NCBI RefSeq assembly: GCF_003591005.1
Contig: NZ_QYYD01000015.1
Span: 62,001-126,000, forward strand
Direction of reading: 5' to 3'
Source: Rhodopseudomonas palustris
Lineage (GTDB): Bacteria > Pseudomonadota > Alphaproteobacteria > Rhizobiales > Xanthobacteraceae
DNA length: 64,000 bases
This document shows positions 54,841-64,000 of this stretch, piece after piece; position 1 is the first letter of the stretch; each line of letters opens with the position of its first letter. The notes under the pieces were generated by a model. The model was given only the letters and a program-made list of their open reading frames with translations. It ran no database searches and was not told the DNA's origin. A program made the position numbers and the translations under genes.

Positions 54841-55265
54841 TCTTGATTAGAACGGCCAACAGCTCAATCGCAGCGATCTCGACCTCGCGCTTTGCCCGCT
54901 TCCTTCTGGTCGGCGGCGCAGCTGCGGCCATCAACGTCGCCAGTCGGGTGATCATCTCGAAATTTCTACCTTTCGAATACGCCGTCGCGTTGGCTTTCCC
55001 GATCGCCCTGACATTTGCGTTCGTGATGTCCCGGTTGCTGGTATTCGAGCGGGCCGAAAGCTCCGCCTGGGGACAATACTTCCGCTTTTTTCTCGTCAAT
55101 CTGGTGGCGTTGGCGCAGGTATGGCTGGTCAGCGTCGGATTGGCCAAATGGCTGTTTCCGATGATCGGCTGGACCTTCCATTCCGAGCTGATCGCCCACA
55201 CAGTCGGAGTGTGCAGCCCGGTATTGACAAGCTACTACGCGCACAAGGTTTTCACGTTCAGATAG
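54837..55265 (+). CDS. GtrA-like membrane protein, candidate polyprenyl-phosphate-sugar flippase
   Basis: A 142-residue protein with four membrane helices, GtrA family (FARFLLVGGAAAAINVASRV; end SYYAHKVFTFR). GtrA proteins are thought to move polyprenyl-phosphate sugars across the inner membrane. In mycobacteria the GtrA homologue Rv3789 lies beside dprE1/dprE2 and has been linked to moving decaprenyl-phosphoryl-arabinose. Here the same gene type lies in the same cluster, so transport of the lipid-linked arabinose is the likely role. Confidence 0.85.
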   Translation: MILIRTANSSIAAISTSRFARFLLVGGAAAAINVASRVIISKFLPFEYAVALAFPIALTFAFVMSRLLVFERAESSAWGQYFRFFLVNLVALAQVWLVSVGLAKWLFPMIGWTFHSELIAHTVGVCSPVLTSYYAHKVFTFR

Positions 55266-55349
55266 TCAGAGTTCGGTCAATTGAAGGCGGCGCCATTGGG
55301 CGCGGCAACCTATACAGATGGGGCGTTCCCAGGAAAGGTCGGACCCACG

Positions 55350-56948
55350 ATGCCCGTCGACGTCGCTCGTCTTGGTCCGCAGGAATCGGCGGATCGGCTG
55401 ACCCGCCTGGTATGGTTGGCGGCAATCGTCCTGATCGTGTTCGGCGTCAAGCTGCTTTTCATCCGCCAATTCGGGTCGGCGGTGCCATATTGGGATCAAT
55501 GGGATGCTGAAGCCGATCTGATCTATAAGCCGTACCTGAATTCCAGCCTGTCGCTCGAGAACCTGTTCCAGTCTCATAACGAGCACCGTATTTTCATCTC
55601 TCGAATACTGACCTTGATTTTGTTCGAGATCGACGGTGGCTGGGATCCGATCCTGCAGATGGCGGTGAATGCGGGGCTGCATGTCATTGCGATTGTCATA
55701 CTCGTACTGGCGCTCCGACCGATCATTCGTCCAGATCAGTTTGGCCTCCTCGTCCTGTTCTCAACGCTGCTGTTCGCTCTGCCGATCGGGTGGGAGAATC
55801 TGCTGGCTGGTTTCCAGAGTCAGTTTTATTTTCTCTTGATGTTTTCACTGCTGGCGCTGAAAGGCTTTGCAGGCGCCCCGGCTTTCAGTCTGGTGTGGTG
55901 GGGAAGTGCGCTCTGCGCAGTGGCTGCCTATTTTTCGATGGCCTCGGGCGCACTCACGGCTGCGGCAGCGGTGGCCCTGGTGGGCGCTCAGTTTGTGCTC
56001 CGGCATCGAACCGGCCGCAAAGAGCTTGTCGGCATTGTAGTACTGGTGGCGATGACCGCGGTGATGTTGGCCTTCATCCGAATCGTGCCGCAGCACGATG
56101 TCATCAAGGCGCACAGTTTTTCGGAGTTTGCTCGCGCGTTTCTCGCTCTCCTGTCCTTTCCGCGAGTCAGTCCAATTTTAGGACTTTGGGTCAATCTGCC
56201 GGCTGCAGTGTATGTTTGCGCGGTACTGCTTCGGCGGCCTGGGCTCGGATCACCACACTGGTACGTTCTCGGCTTCATCATCTGGCTGCTCGCGCAGTCG
56301 TTATCATTGGCCTACGGTCGTGCTGCGTTTGCCACCTCACCGCGTTATCTCGACCTCATCGTCGTCGGATTGCCGATCAATTTCGCGATCCTGTTACTTG
56401 CGTCGAACTGGATGGTGCACAGGCGAGCGCGAGCCGTCACGATGTTGGCGATGGTCGGCTGGCTCTGCATCGTCTTTTCCGGCTTGATCTGGAACACGGT
56501 GGTCTTGTCGCTTCCCGCAGTGCTCGGCAAGGGGCAACTGGGGCGCGAGCAGCAGCAGCATGTTCTGGCGTATCTGCAGACCGGAAAGTTGGCGGAACTG
56601 CAAGGCAAGGCGGAGCAGGCGGTCCCCTATCCGGTGCCGGAGCGGCTGGCCGAGCTGCTATCGGATCCGACGATCCGGCAGGCACTTCCCGATGCAATTC
56701 GCCCCGCCGACATCGACGATCGCGCCCGGCTGGACCGAACCTTGATGAAGGGCAGGCTGCGGGGCACCACGAACTGGCTCAAATTGCAGATGCTGAACAA
56801 CGCCGAGATCCTGGCCGGCGGTGGAGTCGCATTGGGATTTGCGGCGGGATGGATCGGCTTGATGCGACGTCGAGGATCGATTGGCGACGTGGTAACGCCA
56901 AGGCCGCCCCGAACTAGCGAATTTGACCGGTTGGGCCGAACTGGATAG
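55350..56948 (+). CDS. Polytopic membrane protein, candidate GT-C glycosyltransferase
   Basis: A protein of about 532 residues with roughly ten to twelve membrane helices. After the first helix an extracytoplasmic loop has an acidic motif (AVPYWDQWDAEADL) and later HNEHRIFISRIL, features of GT-C enzymes that use lipid-phosphate sugars. Lying just after gtrA, it is a candidate arabinofuranosyltransferase that uses the polyprenyl-phosphate donor made by the upstream genes. I use the ATG at 55350; a TTG at 55281 would extend it by 23 residues. The family has no name that I recognise. Confidence 0.65.
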   Translation: MPVDVARLGPQESADRLTRLVWLAAIVLIVFGVKLLFIRQFGSAVPYWDQWDAEADLIYKPYLNSSLSLENLFQSHNEHRIFISRILTLILFEIDGGWDPILQMAVNAGLHVIAIVILVLALRPIIRPDQFGLLVLFSTLLFALPIGWENLLAGFQSQFYFLLMFSLLALKGFAGAPAFSLVWWGSALCAVAAYFSMASGALTAAAAVALVGAQFVLRHRTGRKELVGIVVLVAMTAVMLAFIRIVPQHDVIKAHSFSEFARAFLALLSFPRVSPILGLWVNLPAAVYVCAVLLRRPGLGSPHWYVLGFIIWLLAQSLSLAYGRAAFATSPRYLDLIVVGLPINFAILLLASNWMVHRRARAVTMLAMVGWLCIVFSGLIWNTVVLSLPAVLGKGQLGREQQQHVLAYLQTGKLAELQGKAEQAVPYPVPERLAELLSDPTIRQALPDAIRPADIDDRARLDRTLMKGRLRGTTNWLKLQMLNNAEILAGGGVALGFAAGWIGLMRRRGSIGDVVTPRPPRTSEFDRLGRTG

Positions 56949-57015
56949 TCGTAAGGAGCTGAACCGGTTACGGCCGACACTTGTCGCATGTTGCGGGCAT
57001 CATCGCGGATACATC

Positions 57016-57588
57016 ATGAATATCGAAAAGCTAAGCATTCCCGGCCTGCTCCTCGTCACCCCGAACAAGCACGGCGACCAGCGCGGTTTTTTCTCGGAGA
57101 CGTTTCGTGCGGACGTGTTCACGGCGGCAGCTGGCCCCGTGCAATTCGTTCAGGACAATCATGTGCTGTCGACCCAGCGCGGCGTCGTTCGGGGGTTGCA
57201 CTTTCAGACTCCGCCCCATGCGCAAGGCAAGCTGGTCCGATGCACGCGCGGCGCGATTCTCGACGTCGGCGTCGATATTCGGGTCGGTTCGCCAACCTAT
57301 GGACAACATGTTGCTGTGGAGCTGTCCGCCGATAACTGGCGGCAACTCTGGGTTCCGCCGGGGTTTGCCCATGGGTATGTCACTTTGGAAGACAATTGCG
57401 AGGTGATCTACAAAGTCACCGACTACTATGCGCCGGATTGCGATCGCGGGATCGCCTGGGACGACCCGGCTTTGGCGATCGATTGGCGGATCCCCGCTTC
57501 CGAGGTTATTCTCTCGGACAAGGACAAGAAGCAGCCGCGCTTGCAGGACGCCGCTGCAGCGTTTCATTTTGTCATCGGGGAGTCGTGA
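57016..57588 (+). CDS. rfbC: dTDP-4-dehydrorhamnose 3,5-epimerase
   Basis: A 190-residue RmlC cupin that epimerises C3 and C5 of dTDP-4-keto-6-deoxyglucose. The catalytic His lies in VRGLHFQTPP; QGKLVRCTRGAILDVGVDIR and PPGFAHGYVTLED are typical. It starts with the ATG at 57016, and the rfbB ATG follows its stop directly (TGAATG). First gene of the rfbCBDA set for dTDP-L-rhamnose. Confidence 0.95.
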   Translation: MNIEKLSIPGLLLVTPNKHGDQRGFFSETFRADVFTAAAGPVQFVQDNHVLSTQRGVVRGLHFQTPPHAQGKLVRCTRGAILDVGVDIRVGSPTYGQHVAVELSADNWRQLWVPPGFAHGYVTLEDNCEVIYKVTDYYAPDCDRGIAWDDPALAIDWRIPASEVILSDKDKKQPRLQDAAAAFHFVIGES

Positions 57589-58641
57589 ATGCGGGTGATT
57601 GTCACGGGTGGTGCGGGTTTTATCGGATCCGCAGTTTGCCGGCACTTCGTCGATGACCTGCAATACGATGTGGTTGTCGTCGACAAGATCACCTACGCGG
57701 GAAATCTTGAATCGCTCGCCCCGGTGGCGTCGAGTTCGCATTATGCGTTCGAGCAGCACGACATCTGCGACGCCGAGGCCGTCAAGGCGATCTTCGACAA
57801 GCATCAGCCGGACGCCGTGGTGCATCTTGCGGCCGAGAGCCACGTCGACCGCTCGATCTCCGGTTCGGATGTCTTCGTGAAGACCAATGTGCTCGGGACC
57901 TTCACCTTGCTGGAGGCCGCGCGCCGGTATGTGAACTCCGACCGAAAGAAGGATGCTCCCGAGTTTCGCTTCGTCCATGTGTCCACGGACGAGGTCTATG
58001 GATCGTTAGGGGAGACCGGCCTGTTCACCGAGACGACGCCCTACGATCCGAGTTCACCTTACTCGGCGACCAAAGCAGCGTCGGACCACCTCGCCAAGGC
58101 GTGGCATCGCACCTACGGCTTGCCGGTGATCGTGTCGAACTGCTCCAACAATTACGGACCGTATCACTTCCCGGAAAAGCTGATTCCGCTCGTGATCCTC
58201 AACGCGCTCGATCGCAAGCCGCTGCCGGTTTATGGCGACGGCTCCAACGTGCGCGACTGGCTGTATGTCGAGGACCACGCCCGCGCGCTCGGCATCATTC
58301 TGGCCAAAGGGCGGCCCGGCGAGACCTACAACATCGGTGGCCGCAATGAGCGGCAGAATATCGAGGTCGTTCGGCAGATCTGCACCTGGATGGATCGGCT
58401 CCGACCTGGCAGCACCTCCCACCATGACCTGATCACGTTCGTGACGGATCGTCCGGGTCATGATCATCGCTATGCGATCGACGCCACCAAGCTGGAGAAC
58501 GAGCTGGGCTGGCGCGCGCAAGAGACCTTCGAGACCGGCATTGAAAAGACGGTGCGGTGGTATCTCGATCGGTCGGATTGGTGGAAGCCGCTGCGCGACC
58601 GGGTCTATGGCGGCGAGCGCCTCGGCCTTGTGAAGGCGTGA
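57589..58641 (+). CDS. rfbB: dTDP-glucose 4,6-dehydratase
   Basis: A 350-residue RmlB of the extended SDR family that turns dTDP-glucose into dTDP-4-keto-6-deoxyglucose. The NAD motif is [16 protein letters not shown], the active site holds [19 protein letters not shown] is the Tyr-Lys site, and [15 protein letters not shown] is conserved. The ATG directly follows the rfbC stop. Confidence 0.96.
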   Translation: MRVIVTGGAGFIGSAVCRHFVDDLQYDVVVVDKITYAGNLESLAPVASSSHYAFEQHDICDAEAVKAIFDKHQPDAVVHLAAESHVDRSISGSDVFVKTNVLGTFTLLEAARRYVNSDRKKDAPEFRFVHVSTDEVYGSLGETGLFTETTPYDPSSPYSATKAASDHLAKAWHRTYGLPVIVSNCSNNYGPYHFPEKLIPLVILNALDRKPLPVYGDGSNVRDWLYVEDHARALGIILAKGRPGETYNIGGRNERQNIEVVRQICTWMDRLRPGSTSHHDLITFVTDRPGHDHRYAIDATKLENELGWRAQETFETGIEKTVRWYLDRSDWWKPLRDRVYGGERLGLVKA

Positions 58642-58649
58642 GGATTCCG

Positions 58650-59537
58650 ATGCGACTGTACGTCATTGGCGCTGAGGGGCAGGTCGCGCGCTCGCTGCGC
58701 GAGGCAGCGGAGCGAAACCCCGATATTGTCTTCGGGCACGGCGCCCGGCCGGCGGTTGATCTGTTGCGGCCGGAAACGCTTGCCCAGGCCCTCGACGATT
58801 TCCGCCCCGATATCGTGGTCAACCCGGCGGCCTACACCGCCGTCGACAAGGCCGAATCCGAGCCCGAGCAGGCTTTTGCGCTGAATCGCGACGGTGCGCG
58901 GGCGGCGGCGGAGATCACCGCCGAGCGCGGACTTCCGATCGTTCATCTGTCGACCGACTACGTTTTCGACGGAGCCAAACAGGGCCCCTATGTCGAGAGC
59001 GACGCGGTGGCGCCTCAGGGTATCTACGGCCGGTCGAAGCTCGAAGGCGAGCAGGCGGTCGCTGCGGCAAACCCGCGGCACATCATCTTGCGCACCGCGT
59101 GGGTGTACGCGCCGTTCGGCGGCAATTTCGTGCGCACCATGCTGCGGCTTGCCGCGGAGCGCGACCGGCTTCGCGTCGTCGATGATCAGCTGGGATGTCC
59201 GACCTACGCACCGGACATCGCCGATGCGATCGTCGCTGTGGCGCGGCGTTGGGCGGGGTCGGGCTGGGATTCGCAGTTCGCCGGCGTGACTCATCTCAGC
59301 GGTCCCGATGCGCTGACCTGGTGTGGATTCGCCCGCGAGATCATGGCTGGGTCTGCCGAGCGAGGCGGTCGTTCGGTGCCCGTCGATGCGATCACCACCG
59401 CGGATTATCCCACGCCAGCGGCGCGGCCGGCCAATTCGCGGCTGTCGACGGCGCGATTGAATTCGATGTTCGGTGTCCATCTTCCGCCGATGGCGAAATC
59501 GCTGGATGATTGTTTGGACCGTCTGCTGCGTCAATAG
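58650..59537 (+). CDS. rfbD: dTDP-4-dehydrorhamnose reductase
   Basis: A 295-residue RmlD, which reduces dTDP-4-keto-rhamnose to dTDP-L-rhamnose. The NAD(P) motif here reads VIGAEGQVARSL; NPAAYTAVDKAESEP, STDYVFDG and YGRSKLEGE match the family. The ATG at 58650 lies 8 bases after the rfbB stop. Length is as expected. Confidence 0.94.
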   Translation: MRLYVIGAEGQVARSLREAAERNPDIVFGHGARPAVDLLRPETLAQALDDFRPDIVVNPAAYTAVDKAESEPEQAFALNRDGARAAAEITAERGLPIVHLSTDYVFDGAKQGPYVESDAVAPQGIYGRSKLEGEQAVAAANPRHIILRTAWVYAPFGGNFVRTMLRLAAERDRLRVVDDQLGCPTYAPDIADAIVAVARRWAGSGWDSQFAGVTHLSGPDALTWCGFAREIMAGSAERGGRSVPVDAITTADYPTPAARPANSRLSTARLNSMFGVHLPPMAKSLDDCLDRLLRQ

Positions 59538-59549
59538 GAGGGGATTGTC

Positions 59550-60425
59550 GTGAAAGGTATCATTCTGGCGGGAGGAAGCGGCACGCGTCTGTTTCCGATG
59601 ACGTTGGTGACCTCCAAGCAGCTGCTGCCGGTCTACGACAAGCCGATGATCTACTATCCGCTGACCACGCTGATGTTGGCGGGGATTCGCGAGATCCTGT
59701 TGATCTCGACGCCTCACGATCTGCCGCTGTTCCAGGCGCTGCTCGGCGACGGCAGCAAGTGGGGCCTGTCGTTGTCATATGCCGAGCAGCCGAAGCCTGA
59801 AGGGTTGGCCCAGGCATTCATCATCGGGGCGAAATTCGTCCAAGGCGGCCCGTCGGCGCTGATCCTCGGCGACAACATCTTCTTCGGCCACGGCCTTCCG
59901 GAACTGCTCGGCAACGCCACCGCCCGGCGCCACGGCGCGTCCGTTTTTGCGTACCGGGTTTCCGATCCGGAGCGATATGGCGTGGTGGCGTTCGACGATC
60001 AAGGCCAAGCCACCTCGATCGAAGAGAAGCCGGCCCAGCCCAAATCCAACTTCGCAGTCACTGGCCTGTATTTCTACGACGAGCAGGTCGTGAATATCGC
60101 CGCCGATATCAAGCCATCCGCCCGCGGCGAGCTGGAAATCACCGATCTCAACCAGGTCTATCTGGACCGAGGCCAGCTTGCGGTCGAGCGGATGGGGCGG
60201 GGCTTCACCTGGCTGGACACCGGCACCCCGGACAGCCTTCTCGAAGCGGCGGAGTTCGTGGCGACGCTGGAAAAGCGCCAGGGCGTTCGCATCGCTTGCC
60301 CTGAGGAGGTGGCGTTCAACGCCGGCTTCATCGACCGGGAGCAACTGCTGCGGCTCGGCGCCGCCATGGGCAAAAGCGCCTACGGCCGCTACGTGGCGGG
60401 CCTGGCGTCACAGCCGGCCTGGTGA
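59550..60425 (+). CDS. rfbA: Glucose-1-phosphate thymidylyltransferase
   Basis: A 291-residue RmlA, which makes dTDP-glucose from dTTP and glucose-1-phosphate, the first step of dTDP-rhamnose synthesis. [20 protein letters not shown] is the nucleotide-binding loop; [18 protein letters not shown] and [11 protein letters not shown] are conserved. It starts with GTG at 59550 behind AGGAGGGG. The 3' end overlaps a convergent membrane protein gene by 18 bases. Confidence 0.95.
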   Translation: MKGIILAGGSGTRLFPMTLVTSKQLLPVYDKPMIYYPLTTLMLAGIREILLISTPHDLPLFQALLGDGSKWGLSLSYAEQPKPEGLAQAFIIGAKFVQGGPSALILGDNIFFGHGLPELLGNATARRHGASVFAYRVSDPERYGVVAFDDQGQATSIEEKPAQPKSNFAVTGLYFYDEQVVNIAADIKPSARGELEITDLNQVYLDRGQLAVERMGRGFTWLDTGTPDSLLEAAEFVATLEKRQGVRIACPEEVAFNAGFIDREQLLRLGAAMGKSAYGRYVAGLASQPAW

Positions 60426-61973
60426 CAGAAATTCGCACCCGCCGGATTCGAACAGCCGCTCGCGCCCCCTGATGAACGCCGTCACCAGCTCGGCGTTCTC
60501 CTTATAGGCCGACAGTTGGCTGGCGCAGTACACCACGCCGACCATCGGGGCGTCGCCGAGGAAGCGCTGCGGATCTTTCAACGTGCCTTCAATCAGCGGT
60601 TTCGGGGTCCAGGACGGCACCGCCAATGATCGCCGCTGTGACAGATACGGGATGACGGAGGACCAGTCGGTCCCGATGACGATCAAGGCTCCGCCTTCGT
60701 CGGTCGTCTCGCGGACAAATTGTGCGACCCGCAGCACGGTGTCCTGACTGTAATCGCGTGTGATGAACGGAGCAAAGCGGTCGTAGAAAAGCGACAGCTG
60801 GCCAATCGCAATCACCGCCGTCAGTCCGACCGCGATCGCCCGTTGGGACGAATTGTAGATCTGTCCGAGACCGAAGCCGATGGCCGCGATCAGAAAGATC
60901 GCGTTGGCATATTGGTAGTAGTTATGGATGATGTGAAGATTGGTGAACACCAGGAACGGGACTGCAAATCCGATCATGGCCAGCCCGGTCGCCGCCAGCG
61001 TGCGTCGGTTCGTCAGCGTCGCGCCCAATACGATCACTGCCACCAGCGCAAAACGGCCGAGTACCTCCGGAACCACACGGTCGCGGACCGTGTCGAGCCA
61101 GAGCACTGCCCCCAGTCTTTGTCCGAAGCTGCCGAAATTCCAGCTCGTCAGCACCTCTGACGTCAGCAGTTGTCCATATGGATTGGCAGCTTTGACGTGG
61201 TCGGAATACCGCACCCAGAGGATGCCGACGACCAGCGGGAGCAGCAGATTGGCGATCGTGAAGGTCGCCATCCTGAGCAGACGGCCGTAGGATTCTGTTT
61301 GGAACGACGCCCAAAGGCGGATCAGCGTCAGAATTCCGCCGATCACCACGAAGGTTGGAAATGTCGTTGACTTCGCTAGCGCCGCGAGGCTTCCGCAAAC
61401 GATTGCGGCGAGGAGCCAGTAGCGGTTCGGCGTCGCCAGGTAGCGCGCCGTGAGTGCAAGCCAACTCACCGAAAAGAACAGCGCGCATGACTCTACCAGA
61501 AACGTCCGGCTCCAATACAGATACAGCGGCGACGTGAGATAGAGAATCGCCGTCACCAGATAGGTCGCCCGACCAAAGCCGGCGGTCTTGTACAGCAGGG
61601 CGAGCGGCAGCAGCACCGCGAGGAAGAAGGAGAACCCGACCAACCGGCCTGCGGCATCGAGCGGCAGCCCCGCCCAGGCGAGGGCGGCACACAGCAGTTG
61701 GTAGATCGGGAATTCGAGCGGGACCGACCAGGGATAGCCGAGAACCGGAGTCTCGTAGGCGAGCCAGGGGCCGCCCTTCAAGATGGTGTAAGCGCTTAGG
61801 GCCGTCTGGGTCTGTCGAAACGAGTGCAGATCGAGCAGCGGGCTGCTGATACCAGTCGCCAGCACCACCAAGGCGTGGCCGCTTGCGAGCGCCAACAGCA
61901 ATGTAAGCGCACGGCGCCAGGAATAGATCGCGGGCGTCGTCATCGAGATGTTGAAGGAAATATCACTGTTCAT
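60408..61973 (-). CDS. GT-C family membrane glycosyltransferase (PMT/ArnT-like)
   Basis: A 521-residue integral membrane protein with about eleven helices. The first periplasmic loop has an acidic site ([20 protein letters not shown]), as in the dolichyl-phosphate-mannose mannosyltransferase/ArnT (GT83, GT39) families that use lipid-phosphate sugars. A soluble C-terminal part of about 120 residues follows. It could be a second arabinosyl- or other transferase acting outside the membrane. The ATG at 61973 starts it. It overlaps rfbA by 18 bases at the 3' ends. Confidence 0.72.
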   Translation of the reverse strand: MNSDISFNISMTTPAIYSWRRALTLLLALASGHALVVLATGISSPLLDLHSFRQTQTALSAYTILKGGPWLAYETPVLGYPWSVPLEFPIYQLLCAALAWAGLPLDAAGRLVGFSFFLAVLLPLALLYKTAGFGRATYLVTAILYLTSPLYLYWSRTFLVESCALFFSVSWLALTARYLATPNRYWLLAAIVCGSLAALAKSTTFPTFVVIGGILTLIRLWASFQTESYGRLLRMATFTIANLLLPLVVGILWVRYSDHVKAANPYGQLLTSEVLTSWNFGSFGQRLGAVLWLDTVRDRVVPEVLGRFALVAVIVLGATLTNRRTLAATGLAMIGFAVPFLVFTNLHIIHNYYQYANAIFLIAAIGFGLGQIYNSSQRAIAVGLTAVIAIGQLSLFYDRFAPFITRDYSQDTVLRVAQFVRETTDEGGALIVIGTDWSSVIPYLSQRRSLAVPSWTPKPLIEGTLKDPQRFLGDAPMVGVVYCASQLSAYKENAELVTAFIRGRERLFESGGCEFLSPGRL

Positions 61974-62434
61974 ACTATCTGTTTCCGCTTGGTCCGCACC
62001 GTGGTCGCGCTCCGAGCGGACCGTATCAAAAACACGACGTGAATCTACCGCCGGTCGCGTGGACGATCGAACGTCGCAATATGACCTGTCAATTCAAGAC
62101 GACCTGCTGGCGATATATCAGAAACTAGTGCAGCTCGACACGATGTAAAACTGACAAATTCAAATTTGTAAAAGTAATTGACTTAATCATATTATCATAA
62201 TCAGTAGTTAATACGTGGATACAGTCCGTCCTCGTTCGAGTGGTATTCAAGAACAGCGTTCTTGAGTTGGATCTGTGGGCAGATCCATACTTTTATGGCA
62301 AAGATGCTAAGTGCGGACGTGATAACAAGGTGGTTGATAGTTGCGATATTCGTAGTACGGGTGCGGCTGCGGGTTCCAAATTCAATTGATTCGTTGTATG
62401 ATTGAACATTGCTCGGACTGCGTTGGCGGATTTG
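61974..62434. other. AT-rich divergent intergenic region with two hairpins
   Basis: 461 bases without a supported gene between two divergent genes. The stretch 62145-62215 is strongly AT-rich (for example TTGTAAAAGTAATTGACTTA) and likely holds a promoter. Two inverted repeats follow: CAAGAAC-AGC-GTTCTTG (62248-62264) and GGATCTG-TGGG-CAGATCC (62269-62286). Their position, about 150 bases upstream of the final gene, suits a leader or an operator. Confidence 0.5.
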
Positions 62435-64000
62435 ATGGACAAATTGATTGTCGTTAAGTCGGATTTCGACGGCTGGCTCAGCGTTGACGGCGGCGCACTG
62501 GAGGCTGCCGATGAATCCGTGAGGAGCCGGCGGTCGCCCGCATTGCTGCCACGCATGGCGCTGGCAAATACCCAGTCAGCCGCGGACGATCTGAAGACGC
62601 GCAAGCTTCGCGATGCCTCGATGCTCCTGTCGGCGGCACAGCGCGAACTGGCGGAGGTAAGCCATGAGCGGGACGTCCTATATGGCGAATTGCTGCGGCT
62701 GCGCCGGGCTGCAAAGGTAGCCAAGGGCGATGCAGCGGTTGCCGTGCGTAAGCTGTTGCCGTTGTTGGACTGGGCGGCCACCAACCGAGGCTCATTGCTC
62801 AATGGGTTCGGACGGAAGGTGCGGCTCGGCCTGACCACGATGCTTGATTCCGTCGCCAGAGATGTCGACGCTATCGAAGCGTATGTCAGGGAGTACAATA
62901 AATTCAGGGGCGTAGCCGAATCTCTCAGGCTTCGTATCTTGCAGACCTGCATGGAGATCGGCTCTGACCTCCAGGACTTGCCGCTGTTTTCCGCCCTTGA
63001 CTACTGTACCCAGTATCCCGATGTCGCGGTGTCAGGGCTGAGCCCACTTCTACATTTCGTAACCCGGGGCCGCGCCGAGGATCGCTCCATTCATCCGCTG
63101 CTCGACCACGAGTTCTACCGCTCGACGTATCCTGAGGTCGTCGCGTTCCAGATGCCGCCGTCTCTGCACTACATCCACTTCGGCGCGCAGAAGGGATTCG
63201 ATCCGCATCCGCTGTTCGATTCCAAGAGCTATCTGGAACGATATCCCGATGTTCGCGACAGCGGGATGACGGCGCTGGAGCACTACATTCGCAATCCGAT
63301 GTACAATCCACACCCGTTGTTTGATAGTGCGTATTACCTCAATCAGAATCCCGATGTGATGGAATCCGGCATCAATCCGCTGGTGCATTTTGCGTTGTTC
63401 GGCGGCGTCGAGGGGCGGCGGCCGCACCCCCTGTTCCATTCCGATTACTATCTCGCGGTAAATGCCGACGTGGCAAGTGCCGGGGTGAATCCGCTCGCCC
63501 ACTATTTGCGCCACGGTTGGAAGGAGAACAGGGATCCCAATCCGGAGCTTTACGGCCGGTTGCTGACCCACGGGAGCAATCGCGGCAATCCGTTGCTCGA
63601 GTACATTGCAGGCGCTGCGGCGTCTTCGAGCATATCGATCCGGCCGTGCTCGAATGCCGGGCCGCGAAAGAGTGGCGAACCTGGGGTGCTGATGATCGAT
63701 GCGCTGTTTCCACGCCCGGAGCAAGATTCCGGTTCATTGGATCAGATCGGCTTCATGCGCATCTTCATCTCGCTCGGCTTCCGCGTCTTTTTCTTCGCGA
63801 AATGGGAATTTGGCGGCAATCAAGAGCGCGAACGGGAGCTGTGTGCGCTGGGCGTCGAATGCGTTTCCTCGGCGGACTATCGAAATCTCGATGAGTTTCT
63901 TCTGTTCAACGCAAAGGCGATTGTCGCGTGCTTCGTATCGCGCGTGACCATGATGGATGAATGCTACGATATTCTGCGCGAATTCTGCAGCCGCTCACCA
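62435..64000 (+). CDS. Repeat-containing glycosyltransferase-like protein (5' part)
   Basis: The frame is open from the ATG at 62435 to the end of the window (522 residues, no stop). Residues 1-180 are helical and charged, with no known motif. From about 62975 to 63538 come five tandem units of 35-39 residues with the pattern HPLFDSxYYLxxNPDVxxSG, then NPLxHF. The third unit is three residues short. After the repeats a Rossmann-like glycosyltransferase domain begins (VLMIDALFPRPEQDSGSLDQ). Proteins with such repeats followed by GT domains occur in polysaccharide loci of Rhizobiales. Its substrate is unknown. Confidence 0.75.
   Translation, partial: MDKLIVVKSDFDGWLSVDGGALEAADESVRSRRSPALLPRMALANTQSAADDLKTRKLRDASMLLSAAQRELAEVSHERDVLYGELLRLRRAAKVAKGDAAVAVRKLLPLLDWAATNRGSLLNGFGRKVRLGLTTMLDSVARDVDAIEAYVREYNKFRGVAESLRLRILQTCMEIGSDLQDLPLFSALDYCTQYPDVAVSGLSPLLHFVTRGRAEDRSIHPLLDHEFYRSTYPEVVAFQMPPSLHYIHFGAQKGFDPHPLFDSKSYLERYPDVRDSGMTALEHYIRNPMYNPHPLFDSAYYLNQNPDVMESGINPLVHFALFGGVEGRRPHPLFHSDYYLAVNADVASAGVNPLAHYLRHGWKENRDPNPELYGRLLTHGSNRGNPLLEYIAGAAASSSISIRPCSNAGPRKSGEPGVLMIDALFPRPEQDSGSLDQIGFMRIFISLGFRVFFFAKWEFGGNQERERELCALGVECVSSADYRNLDEFLLFNAKAIVACFVSRVTMMDECYDILREFCSRSP

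Noticed and set aside
62293-62952. A 219-codon minus-strand frame opposite the last gene
   Set aside because: The opposite strand encodes a coherent protein with repeats further on. This frame is Ser/Arg-rich without motifs.

Overview
The window is high-GC alphaproteobacterial chromosome, most likely from Rhodopseudomonas (R. palustris group) or a close Bradyrhizobium relative. The evidence is the PdhS/PleC-type kinase, the phasin pair, a tRNA-His without G-1, a GANTC (CcrM) site cluster, and palindromic intergenic repeats of the kind common in these genera. It contains no rRNA, CRISPR array or complete insertion sequence.

Region 1 (1-18.8 kb, metabolism and transport). After the end of a polyamine-type ABC permease comes a thiosulfate dehydrogenase pair (tsdB, tsdA; minus strand), an AsmA-like protein and a succinyl-CoA:3-ketoacid CoA-transferase (scoAB). 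A LysR regulator then precedes a seven-gene operon that mixes a Tat-exported SsuA-type ABC uptake system with rutB, rutC, rutD and a second RutD-like hydrolase. This is the lower half of the Rut pyrimidine pathway, without rutA or rutF. Next are a ferric iron binding protein and permease (fbpA, fbpB) with a palindromic element between them, a Crp/Fnr regulator and a REP-associated transposase flanked by its palindromes.

Region 2 (18.8-38 kb, cell cycle, storage and housekeeping). This holds a large PAS protein of the PdhS/PleC family whose ATP-binding domain looks degenerate, two phasins with a candidate PhaR operator, tRNA-His, an orphan ParA-like ATPase behind three evenly spaced GANTC sites, a candidate C-rich sRNA, a LysR gene, trxB, an Lrp regulator, doxX, greA and carB. 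An aberrant tRNA-Cys-like gene lies upstream of carB, followed by msrA, msrB, small proteins and two facing lipoproteins.

Region 3 (36.6-64 kb, surface polysaccharide). Minus-strand genes make GDP-mannose (phosphomannomutase, manC), encode glycosyltransferases and a RgpF-type protein, and form a Wzm/Wzt exporter. A low-GC glycosyltransferase-methyltransferase gene sits beside an IS3-family remnant. The plus strand carries a HAD-UbiA fusion, dprE1, dprE2, an epimerase, a flavin oxidoreductase, a methyltransferase, gtrA and a polytopic GT-C-like protein, then rfbCBDA for dTDP-L-rhamnose. HAD-UbiA, dprE1, dprE2 and gtrA together match the mycobacterial route to polyprenyl-phosphoryl-D-arabinofuranose. 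The cluster therefore probably builds an exported glycan containing mannose, rhamnose and D-arabinose. The window ends inside a glycosyltransferase-like protein with five tandem repeats of about 38 residues.
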